From Xanthomarina sp. F2636L (GTDB lineage Bacteria; Bacteroidota; Bacteroidia; Flavobacteriales; Flavobacteriaceae): DNA of 64,000 nucleotides. The notes under the pieces are model-generated. The model was given only the letters and a program-made list of their open reading frames with translations, made no database searches and was not told the DNA's origin. The stretch lies in contig NZ_JAPMLM010000068.1 of the NCBI RefSeq assembly GCF_026410195.1, positions 687,001 to 751,000 of the forward strand, given 5' to 3'. A program made the position numbers and the translations under genes. The number at the start of each line of letters is the position of its first letter. Position 1 is the first letter of the stretch. This document shows, piece after piece, positions 16,963 to 25,153 of this stretch.

Positions 16963-18843
16963 CTAATTACTTTCGCGATTTTTCACGCCATTGGTTTCTT
17001 TCTTTACATCTTCTACATCAAAAGGCTTACCAATATAAACCAGTTTCCAACCAGGCTCTAAATTCTCAAGAGTTTCTTCTTTATCTGCTTTTACCACAAA
17101 CAAATCGTTTTCATGATCTTTTATAAACAGAGGAATTATGTCTTCGTCTTTACTTGTAATTTCAATTAAATCATAATAATGTTCTTTATCTTTCAATTCA
17201 ATCTCTTGAATGGAAGGATATTTATTTATAACATTAGTTAGAGAATTAAAATCGTCTGTATAAGAGAAAATACCTTCTGAAGGAATATTATCTTTTGATT
17301 CTAACATTTCTGTAGATGTTAACAACCTATAAGAACCATTTTCACCAAATTTATCTCCAAACTGTTTAATAGCATACTTATTAATATCTGTATTTCCTGT
17401 TAAGGCCATTAAAAAGCCCATATCGTTAAGTTCAATATTATCTAATAATTTATCTGAATAAATATTGGTGTTCATGGCCTCTAAACCAAGCTCATCAGCT
17501 TTGGCGATATTGTTCTGATTGCTATCAATCAAGACTACATGCCTGCCATTTTTCTCCAAATAATGTGCTAATAACCTTGGGAGTTTAGAAGCACCTACAA
17601 TTAAAATTCCTCTAGATTCTGTTAAAAATACGCCAACTATCTTAGCAAACATTCTAGCCGTTGTAGCATTGAGGATAACGGTTCCTAATACTATCATAAA
17701 TACTAAAGGGGTAATATATTCGGCTCCAGGAACACCTTCTTCAGCCAGCTTTAATCCAAATAAAGAAGCAATACCAGCCGCAACAATCCCTCGAGGACCT
17801 ACCCAGCTAATAAATAATTTTTCTTTTAGTTTTAAACTAGAACCTTGAGTACTTAAAAATACACCTATTGGTCTTAAAACAAATACAACTACGGCAAATA
17901 AGATGACTGTGTTCCAATTGTAGATTAACATTAAATCTTCAAAATTAATATCTGCTGCCAGAAGAATAAACAGAATGGATATTAACAAAACACTTAAAGA
18001 TTCCTTGAAATACAATAATTCTTTTAAGTAAGGCGACTTGGAGTTTCCTAAAACCATTCCCATAACCACTACGGCAAGTAAACCAGATTCGTGGGCAAAC
18101 TCATCGGCAAGAATAAAAACTCCTAATACAGCTGCTAAAGAAAACACATTCATTAAATAATGTGGTACCCATTTCTTGTTGAGAATTAAATTTAACCCAT
18201 GAGCGAAAGTAAATCCAAACGTGGTACCAAATAACACAATTTTTCCAAACTCTATAAAGGCTGTTTTGGTAAATTCTCCTCCAGCATCCACACTAATAAA
18301 TTCGAATACTAATACAGCAACTAAGGCTCCTATAGGATCTATAAGAATACCTTCCCATTTTAAAACGGCCGAGACATCTTTTTTAAGAGGAATATTCCTT
18401 AAAATAGGCGTAATTACCGTAGGTCCGGTTACAATAATCAAAGCTGAAAATAAAAAAGAAATCTCCCAACTTAAGTAAAAGATGTAATGTGCTGCAATGG
18501 CAGCCCCAAAAAAGGTTACAATAGATCCCACTGTAATTAACTTGGTAATAACTGGACCTACATTTTTTATTTCACCTTTTTTAAGAGTTAAACCGCCTTC
18601 AAATAAAATAATACTAATTGCTAAAGACACAAAGTAAAACAAGCTTCCACCTGGGAAAAGTCCTTCTTCCCCATTCCATCTAGGTTCAATCCACTTGGTG
18701 CCATCTTCACTTAAAAACTCTGCCGCAATAGGTCCAACAAACAAACCTATAAGGATTAAAGGTAAAATAGCTGGTATTTTAAGTTTCCATGCTACCCATT
18801 GTGCTAATATGCCAAGTATAATAATGCCTGCTAATTCAATCAT
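16963..18843 (-). CDS. Sodium:proton antiporter with C-terminal NAD-binding (RCK/TrkA-N) domain
   Basis: A 626-residue inner-membrane cation:proton antiporter. About twelve hydrophobic segments cover residues 1-400, including GPTVITPILRN and WVGPRGIVAAGIASLFGLKLA, which is typical of CPA1/NhaP-type exchangers. A Rossmann domain follows from about 410 (RGILIVGASKLPRLLAHYLE, then VVLIDSNQNNIAKADELG), as in TrkA-N/RCK regulatory domains that sense nucleotide. The transported cation (Na+ or K+) cannot be fixed from sequence. Monocistronic, running leftward toward the lepA terminator. The 180 bases to the next gene hold no other feature. Confidence 0.88.
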   Translation of the reverse strand: MIELAGIIILGILAQWVAWKLKIPAILPLILIGLFVGPIAAEFLSEDGTKWIEPRWNGEEGLFPGGSLFYFVSLAISIILFEGGLTLKKGEIKNVGPVITKLITVGSIVTFFGAAIAAHYIFYLSWEISFLFSALIIVTGPTVITPILRNIPLKKDVSAVLKWEGILIDPIGALVAVLVFEFISVDAGGEFTKTAFIEFGKIVLFGTTFGFTFAHGLNLILNKKWVPHYLMNVFSLAAVLGVFILADEFAHESGLLAVVVMGMVLGNSKSPYLKELLYFKESLSVLLISILFILLAADINFEDLMLIYNWNTVILFAVVVFVLRPIGVFLSTQGSSLKLKEKLFISWVGPRGIVAAGIASLFGLKLAEEGVPGAEYITPLVFMIVLGTVILNATTARMFAKIVGVFLTESRGILIVGASKLPRLLAHYLEKNGRHVVLIDSNQNNIAKADELGLEAMNTNIYSDKLLDNIELNDMGFLMALTGNTDINKYAIKQFGDKFGENGSYRLLTSTEMLESKDNIPSEGIFSYTDDFNSLTNVINKYPSIQEIELKDKEHYYDLIEITSKDEDIIPLFIKDHENDLFVVKADKEETLENLEPGWKLVYIGKPFDVEDVKKETNGVKNRESN

Positions 18844-19023
18844 ATATAAGTTCTAAGGTGACACCTTTTTTATAAAGTTCTTAAAAGAGATGTTCATTTT
18901 AAATAAAAAAACCATGGCAAAATAATGTTTTTTTATTTTAAAGCTATAAATTTCATACTATTAATACGTAAAAAAGCTTCAATAAATAAGTTTAAAAAGG
19001 ATGTAAGGAAAAATATGAAAATT

Positions 19024-19374
19024 TTAATCCTCATTTTTGGATTCAGACATATAATACAAGCGTTTTAAGCTCTTTTTAAGTAAAACAAACCTGTATAAGC
19101 CAATAATAAAAAAGAGAGCTGAAAATACTAAGGACAATAGTCCTAAAAACTTGAAATTAGGAAAATCTTTAAGCTGAAAAAATGCAATACCTCCAAGCAA
19201 TAAATATAAAGACGACCTAATATAAGACAGCAAAGTACGTTCGTTAGCTAGTCTAGTACGCTCAATGGCTAAGTAGTCTCTTAAAATCACTTCTTCATCT
19301 GGTTTAAAATCTCTCCCAAACCGAAGTAATTTCATTTTCTTAATTTTTAAAGGTCCTGGGGTTAGTGTTTTCAT
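19024..19374 (-). CDS. DUF202 family small membrane protein (YidH-like)
   Basis: A 116-residue protein with the DUF202 signature DYLAIERTRLANERTLLSYIRSS at 29-51, followed by two hydrophobic segments near 52-66 and 70-96. Family members such as YidH and YidG are inner-membrane proteins of unknown function. The N-terminal 28 residues are basic and probably cytoplasmic. It stands alone, divergent from the MBL hydrolase. The final residues SMSESKNED type tail is charged. Function unknown. Confidence 0.82.
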   Translation of the reverse strand: MKTLTPGPLKIKKMKLLRFGRDFKPDEEVILRDYLAIERTRLANERTLLSYIRSSLYLLLGGIAFFQLKDFPNFKFLGLLSLVFSALFFIIGLYRFVLLKKSLKRLYYMSESKNED

Positions 19375-19519
19375 AAATGATTTTTTATAAAATTAGGACT
19401 AATATTTAATAGCAACAAATTAATTATTCTTTAGAGAACCTAATTCAAATGTTAAAAAACAACTAATATCCATGTATAATTTTCACTTATATAAGGTGTT
19501 TTAGTAATTTGCAGACATT

Positions 19520-20380
19520 ATGAAATTATATCCAATTGAATCCGGAAATTTTAAATTAGATGGTGGCGCCATGTTTGGAGTTGTTCCTAAATCTTTATGG
19601 CAAAGAACCAATCCTGCCGACAGCAATAATATGATTGATATTGCTGCACGTTGCTTGTTAATTGAGAATGGTAATAAACTTATTTTAGTTGACACAGGGA
19701 TGGGTAACAAACAAAGCGATAAGTTTTTTGGCTACTATTATCTTTGGGGGAATAACAACATTGATAATTCCTTAAAACAATTTGGCTTTCATAGAGACGA
19801 TATTACAGATGTTTTTATGACACATCTTCATTTTGATCATTGTGGTGGCTCTGTTCAATGGAATAAAAATAAGACAGGTTACGAACCAGCTTTTAAAAAT
19901 GCTCATTTTTGGAGCAATAAAGACCATTGGAAATGGGCAACTCAACCTAATAATAGGGAAAAAGCCTCTTTTCTGAAAGAAAACATTCTACCTATGGAAG
20001 AAAGTGGTCAATTAAAATTTACCTCGCTACCAGATACAGATATCCTAAAAAACTCAGAACTAGGTTTCGATCTATTTTTCGCAAACGGACATACAGACAA
20101 ACAAATGATCCCAATGATTAACTACAAAGGAAAAACCATTTGTTTTATGGCAGATTTATTACCTACTGCTGGACATATACCTTTGCCTTTTGTAATGGGC
20201 TATGATACAAGGCCTTTGTTAACTCTAGACGAAAAAGAAAAATTCCTGAATTTAGCGGCAAATAATAATTATTACTTATTTTTGGAGCACGATGCACATA
20301 ACGAGATTATTACAGTAAAACATACAGATAAAGGCGTGCGACTTAATAATGTTTATACTTGTGATGAAATATTTAACTAA
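19520..20380 (+). CDS. MBL-fold metallo-hydrolase
   Basis: A 286-residue metallo-beta-lactamase fold protein. The metal motif HLHFDH is at residues 102-107, preceded by LILVDTGMGN (54-63) and followed by FANGHTDKQMIPMI, CFMADLLPTAGH and LEHDAH, giving a complete two-metal site. No signal peptide is present, so it is cytoplasmic. The overall form is that of lactonase/AttM-like or N-acyl hydrolase members, but the substrate is not defined by sequence. The subtilase gene follows after 15 bases in the same direction, which suggests cotranscription without proving a shared role. Confidence 0.85.
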   Translation: MKLYPIESGNFKLDGGAMFGVVPKSLWQRTNPADSNNMIDIAARCLLIENGNKLILVDTGMGNKQSDKFFGYYYLWGNNNIDNSLKQFGFHRDDITDVFMTHLHFDHCGGSVQWNKNKTGYEPAFKNAHFWSNKDHWKWATQPNNREKASFLKENILPMEESGQLKFTSLPDTDILKNSELGFDLFFANGHTDKQMIPMINYKGKTICFMADLLPTAGHIPLPFVMGYDTRPLLTLDEKEKFLNLAANNNYYLFLEHDAHNEIITVKHTDKGVRLNNVYTCDEIFN

Positions 20381-20395
20381 TACACATAAATTAAA

Positions 20396-22006
20396 ATGAA
20401 ATTAATGAAACCTTTTATGCTTTCAGTACTTGTTGCTGCCACATTATCTAGTTGTGGTGGAGGTGCTGATATTGTATCAACACCTGTTGAAAACATAGAT
20501 TCTGTTGCTTTAAAAGTATCAGAATTAACTGAAAACGAAAAACAAACTTGGGGGCATTTAGATCTTGTAAAAGATACTATTCCAGGTATGAGCGTTGAAA
20601 AAACTTATGCTGAAATTATAAAGAATAAAAAAGGTCAATCAGTTATTGTTGCAGTTATAGATTCTGGTATTGATATTGAACATGAAGACCTAAATGGTGT
20701 TTTGTGGACTAACAAAAAAGAAATACCTGGAAACGGTATTGACGATGATAAAAATGGTTATGTAGACGATATTTATGGATGGAACTTTTTAGGAGATGCC
20801 TACGATGAACAATTAGAATATGTACGTATTCTTGCAAAAGGTGACACTACAGATCCTCAATATGCTGAAGCTCAAGCTGAATACGACAAGGAATACCAAG
20901 AAACTGTTGGAAGAAAAGCACAGTACGATCAAATTTATGAACAAGTAAAAAGTGCTGATGATGTGATTGCAAAATTCATAGGTAAAGAAGATTACACTAA
21001 AGAAGATGTTCAAGCTATTGAAACAGAAGACGAGAGTGTAACCAAGGCTATGGGAGTATTAAACTTTATGTACGGAAATGGTTTTGATGACACGAAAGTA
21101 GCGTTAAAATCAATTAAAGAAGGTGTAGATTATTTTACAGACAAATTAAACTACAACCTAAATAAAGACTTTAATGGAAGAACAACTGGAGATAATCCAG
21201 ACGATTTATCTGATGTTGGATACGGTAACAATAACGTGATGCCTTCTGAAAAAGGAGAAAGTCATGGAACTCATGTTGCTGGTATTATTGCTGCAGAACG
21301 TGGGAATGGAAAAGGTGCAGATGGTGTTGCAAATAATGTGCAAATTATGAGCTTAAGAGCTGTTCCAAATGGCGATGAGTACGATAAAGATATTGCTTTA
21401 GCCATTAGATATGCTGTAGATAATGGAGCTAGTATTATCAATGGAAGTTTTGGTAAATATTATTCTACCCATAGCGACTGGGTAAGAGATGCCATTAAAT
21501 ACGCTAGTGATAATGATGTTATATTTGTAAATGCTGCAGGAAACGAGGGGATTGATTTAGACCAAAAAGAATGCTATCCTAACGATCAAGTAAACAATGG
21601 TCCAGAAGTATCAACCACCTTTATTACAGTTGGTGCCTTAGAACCTAAGTATGGAGCTAATATGGTTGCAGGTTTTTCTAATTACGGAAAAATTAATGTA
21701 GATGTTTTAGCTCCAGGAGCTAAAATATACTCAACAACTCCAGAAAATGAATACGACACTAAAGGAGGAACTTCTATGGCTGCCCCTGCTGTTGCTGGGG
21801 TAGCTGCTTTAATTCGTTCTTACTATCCAAAATTATCTGGAGCTCAAGTAAAACAAATTATTATGGATTCTGGATTAGCTTTATCTACTAAAGTAGTGGT
21901 TGGAGGAGATACAGAAGATGTTAGACCTATTGGAGAATTATCTAAATCTAGCAAAATAGTAAATGCATATAACGCATTAATTATGGCAGATCAATTATCT
22001 AAATAA
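20396..22006 (+). CDS. S8 family subtilisin-like peptidase, lipoprotein
   Basis: A 536-residue predicted lipoprotein (Cys20 in ATLSSCGGG) with a complete subtilase triad: Asp89 in VIDSGID, His290 in SHGTHVAG and Ser460 in GGTSMAAP. About 200 residues separate Asp and His, much more than in subtilisin, because of an acidic, helical insertion with repeated Asp/Glu-Lys and Tyr between residues about 130 and 260. That is where substrate recognition or inhibition could lie (inference). The oxyanion Asn is in NAAGNEG. Likely periplasmic or surface-anchored. A second start is possible at 20405 (MKPFML). It is followed closely by a terminator-like hairpin. Confidence 0.92.
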   Translation: MKLMKPFMLSVLVAATLSSCGGGADIVSTPVENIDSVALKVSELTENEKQTWGHLDLVKDTIPGMSVEKTYAEIIKNKKGQSVIVAVIDSGIDIEHEDLNGVLWTNKKEIPGNGIDDDKNGYVDDIYGWNFLGDAYDEQLEYVRILAKGDTTDPQYAEAQAEYDKEYQETVGRKAQYDQIYEQVKSADDVIAKFIGKEDYTKEDVQAIETEDESVTKAMGVLNFMYGNGFDDTKVALKSIKEGVDYFTDKLNYNLNKDFNGRTTGDNPDDLSDVGYGNNNVMPSEKGESHGTHVAGIIAAERGNGKGADGVANNVQIMSLRAVPNGDEYDKDIALAIRYAVDNGASIINGSFGKYYSTHSDWVRDAIKYASDNDVIFVNAAGNEGIDLDQKECYPNDQVNNGPEVSTTFITVGALEPKYGANMVAGFSNYGKINVDVLAPGAKIYSTTPENEYDTKGGTSMAAPAVAGVAALIRSYYPKLSGAQVKQIIMDSGLALSTKVVVGGDTEDVRPIGELSKSSKIVNAYNALIMADQLSK

Positions 22007-22020
22007 TATTATATTAAACC

Positions 22021-22052
22021 AAAACCTCACCTTTTAAAAGGTGAGGTTTTTT
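22021..22052. terminator. Perfect hairpin after the subtilase, directly before the M1 peptidase
   Basis: AAACCTCACCTTTTAAAAGGTGAGGTTT is a continuous palindrome followed by T residues. It ends only 12 bases before the M1 ATG. Confidence 0.85.
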
Positions 22053-22064
22053 AATTCATTTAAA

Positions 22065-23891
22065 ATGAAAAATTCCTTTTTATTACTTTTTAGTTTAGGC
22101 TTTCTTATTTCAACTGCAAATACCAAAGAAATAGAGCCAAATAAAAAAGCAAACAATACTGGATATTGGCAACAGCATGTAGATTACAAAATGGATATTA
22201 CCATGGATGTAACCAATTACAGATACACTGGAACCCAACAGTTGGTTTATACCAATAACTCTCCTGATGTATTAACTAAAGTATATTATCATTTATATTT
22301 TAATGCTTTCCAACCAGGAAGTGAAATGGATATAAGATCTCAAACTATCGCAGATCCAGATGGACGTGTTGGTGATAGAATTGGAAAATTAACACCAGAC
22401 GAAATTGGTTATATAAATGTAACCTCATTAAAGCAAGATGGGATTATTTTAAATTACGATGTTGTTGGAACTGTTTTACAGGTACAATTACACAAACCTA
22501 TCCAACCAGGCGAAATAATAACTTTCGATATGATTTTTGATGGTCAAGTACCAGTTCAAGTTCGTCGTTCTGGAAGAAATAGTTCTGAAGGTGTAGCTCT
22601 ATCAATGACACAATGGTATCCAAAATTAGCAGAATACGATTTTGAAGGTTGGCATGCTGATCCATACATTGGAAGAGAGTTTCATGGGGTATGGGGAGAC
22701 TTTGATGTCACCATAAACATCGATAAAAACTATGTCGTTGGAGGTACTGGTTACCTACAAAACCCTAACGAGATTGGTCATGGTTACGAAACTGGAGAAG
22801 TAAAACAACCTGAAGGAGATATGCTGTCTTGGCATTTTAAAGCTCCTAAAGTACATGATTTTACTTGGGCTGCAGATCCAGAATATATTCATGAAACCAT
22901 GCAAGTTCCTGATGGTCCAATGCTACATTTCTTTTATAAAAAAACATTAGAAGCTGAGTATTTAGAAAACTGGAAGAAATTACAGCCTAAAACAGTTGAG
23001 TTAATGGAATATTTTAGTGAACATATTGGTGAATATCCTTACGAACAATACTCTGTTATTCAAGGTGGAGATGGAGGTATGGAATACGCTATGAGTACTT
23101 TAATTACTGGAAAACGTAAATTAGGTAGTTTAGTTGGCGTTACAGCTCATGAATTAGCTCATAAATGGTTTCAGTTTTTACTAGCTACTAACGAGCTTAA
23201 ATACTATTGGATGGACGAAGGTTTTACAAGCTATATTAGCGATTATGCTATGGATGTCGTAATGGGAACCAAAGACACAAATCCTGTTGCAAGTGCTTAT
23301 AGAAATTATTTATACTTAGCAACTTCTGGGAAAGAACAACCTTTAACTACGCATGCAGATAGATTTGAATACAACCAATCCTATGGGATTTCAGCTTATA
23401 GTAAAGGAGCCGTATTTTTACAGCAATTAGCTTATGTTATTGGAGAGGAAAATTTAAAAACTACGATTAAAAAGTATTATGAAGATTTTAAATTTACTCA
23501 CCCAACCTCTAATGATTTTATACGTACGGCTGAAAAAGTTTCAAATTTAGAATTACAATGGTACTTAACAGATTTTACCAAAACTACTAACACTATTGAT
23601 TATGGTGTAAAAGCTGTTAGTGGCAATGCCATTACTTTAGAGCGTATTGGAATCATGCCAATGCCAATAGATTTAACCATTACTTATATTGATGGAACAA
23701 CCGAAGATTATTATATTCCTTTACGCATGATGAGAGGTAAAAAACCAACCACAGCTACTCCTTTATCAGACTGGGCTTGGGCATATCCTACCTATACGTT
23801 TGAAGCATCTAAAACTATTAAATCAGTTCAAATAGATCCAAAAGAATGGATGGCAGATGTTAATAAAGTGAATAACAAATTTGAGTTTTAA
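22065..23891 (+). CDS. M1 family zinc aminopeptidase, secreted
   Basis: A 608-residue gluzincin aminopeptidase. HELAH at 362-366 and Glu385 in WMDEGF give the HEXXH-x18-E zinc site, and GGMEYAMSTLIT at about 343-354 is the substrate N-terminus motif. The N-terminal beta domain and signal peptide (about 20 residues) are visible. I chose ATG 22065 (MKNSFLLL) because the in-frame ATG at 22041 lies inside the preceding terminator hairpin and would place eight residues before the signal peptide. The C-terminal ERAP1-like helical domain seen in longer members is missing, as in other short bacterial forms. Probably periplasmic or outer-membrane peptide degradation. Confidence 0.92.
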   Translation: MKNSFLLLFSLGFLISTANTKEIEPNKKANNTGYWQQHVDYKMDITMDVTNYRYTGTQQLVYTNNSPDVLTKVYYHLYFNAFQPGSEMDIRSQTIADPDGRVGDRIGKLTPDEIGYINVTSLKQDGIILNYDVVGTVLQVQLHKPIQPGEIITFDMIFDGQVPVQVRRSGRNSSEGVALSMTQWYPKLAEYDFEGWHADPYIGREFHGVWGDFDVTINIDKNYVVGGTGYLQNPNEIGHGYETGEVKQPEGDMLSWHFKAPKVHDFTWAADPEYIHETMQVPDGPMLHFFYKKTLEAEYLENWKKLQPKTVELMEYFSEHIGEYPYEQYSVIQGGDGGMEYAMSTLITGKRKLGSLVGVTAHELAHKWFQFLLATNELKYYWMDEGFTSYISDYAMDVVMGTKDTNPVASAYRNYLYLATSGKEQPLTTHADRFEYNQSYGISAYSKGAVFLQQLAYVIGEENLKTTIKKYYEDFKFTHPTSNDFIRTAEKVSNLELQWYLTDFTKTTNTIDYGVKAVSGNAITLERIGIMPMPIDLTITYIDGTTEDYYIPLRMMRGKKPTTATPLSDWAWAYPTYTFEASKTIKSVQIDPKEWMADVNKVNNKFEF

Positions 23892-23916
23892 ATATTATAA
23901 AGCTTAGAATAAACAT

Positions 23917-23957
23917 AAAAAAACCTGCTAGTTAAAAAAATTAGCAGGTTTTTTTAT
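23917..23957. terminator. Bidirectional terminator after the M1 peptidase
   Basis: AAACCTGCTAA pairs with TTAGCAGGTTT around an A-rich loop, with T tracts on both strands. It overlaps the stop of the convergent hydrolase gene. Confidence 0.88.
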
Positions 23958-25153
23958 TGCTTAAACCAAGTTTCATTTTTATACAATTCAAGCTTAGAAA
24001 CCCGTTCTCTATTATAGAGTAACATACGAGTTTTATCTATTTGCTGGTTTCTAAATCCAAAGATGTGAAAAATTTGTTTGGCTAAAAATTTGGTTACTTT
24101 TAAATTTACTGATAAAATACCTTGAGTTCTATCATACCAAGAAATTCCTGGAAGAAAAATCAATAGATTATCCAGTTTATATTTACGTAAAAACTCAGAA
24201 ATTTTAAGAAAAATAGGAGAAATACTTCTAATAATAAAAAAGCCTTCTGCTCCTTGATTTTGGTATAATGGCATAAAAATTCTGGCATTATATTTAGAGT
24301 AAATAGCTTGCTTATTACTTTCGGCTAAATGGATGCCTTTGGAAATGGTTTGAAAACTTTTAAAACCTTCACGCATTTTAAAAATTTCTTTAGACTTAAT
24401 TTTATAGAGATAGGTTATTTCAAAAATATCAGCCATGTTATTAGATTGATGTTTCAATCTGTTCCAATGAAATTCAAAATCTGTAAGTACATTTTTATCC
24501 ATGGCATGAGTAAAAAACAAGCTTAAATTAATAAAAGATTCGCAATTTAAAACGGCATCTATGTCATCATGTTGACCAGATTCAAATCCTAAAGACACAT
24601 AACCTAATTGATTGATGTAACTTAGTAAAGGACCATTTAAATACTCTTCAATGCCCAAAACAACAGGAACAGGATATAGTTGCGAAAATTTTCTGTTGAT
24701 TAAAGCATCGTTTATGGTAATAAATGGTAAAGTTTTACTAGAAGTTGTATGAAAATCTATAAAATAAATAGGTCCGGAATGTTTTTCTTTTATATCATTT
24801 AGTAACTTATATATTTCATGTTGTTCCTTTTCTTCCAAAGTTAATTTTTCCTTATAAGTTAAGACATCTAAATTTTCCTGAGTCCACAATCTGTTTAAAT
24901 CCTGTTCAAGATATCTTTTGTTTTCAGAAAGGGCTTTTAAATTTCCGGAAATAGCATATACTGTACCTTTTAAATTAGTACTTGAAATGTTTTTAATAAC
25001 ATTGTTTAAGGCAAATACTCCAGCTGTTTCATTGCCATGAATACCTGCAAAAAAAACAAGTGTAGGTCCATCTTTATCACCAGAAACTTTAGCCAATAGT
25101 CTCTCTATCTGGATTTCTTTTTCTAAAGCGTTGCTTCTAACTTGTGTTATCAA
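23954..25153 (-). CDS. AstE/AspA-like M14 family zinc hydrolase
   Basis: A 399-residue protein of the succinylglutamate desuccinylase/aspartoacylase family, which cleaves amide bonds of N-acyl amino acids or related ligands. Zinc ligands are His and Glu in FFAGIHGNETAG and the later His in YFIDFHTTSS. The DLNRLW segment supplies the Asn-Arg pair for carboxylate binding. There is no signal peptide. Its ATG overlaps the stop of the upstream GCS2-CBS gene by four bases, a tight coupling that suggests opposing or sequential action on the same amide product; this is inference. Substrate unknown. Confidence 0.85.
   Translation of the reverse strand: MITQVRSNALEKEIQIERLLAKVSGDKDGPTLVFFAGIHGNETAGVFALNNVIKNISSTNLKGTVYAISGNLKALSENKRYLEQDLNRLWTQENLDVLTYKEKLTLEEKEQHEIYKLLNDIKEKHSGPIYFIDFHTTSSKTLPFITINDALINRKFSQLYPVPVVLGIEEYLNGPLLSYINQLGYVSLGFESGQHDDIDAVLNCESFINLSLFFTHAMDKNVLTDFEFHWNRLKHQSNNMADIFEITYLYKIKSKEIFKMREGFKSFQTISKGIHLAESNKQAIYSKYNARIFMPLYQNQGAEGFFIIRSISPIFLKISEFLRKYKLDNLLIFLPGISWYDRTQGILSVNLKVTKFLAKQIFHIFGFRNQQIDKTRMLLYNRERVSKLELYKNETWFKQ

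Noticed and set aside
22041-22064. Upstream ATG for the M1 peptidase
   Set aside because: It lies inside the terminator hairpin and puts eight residues before a normal signal peptide.
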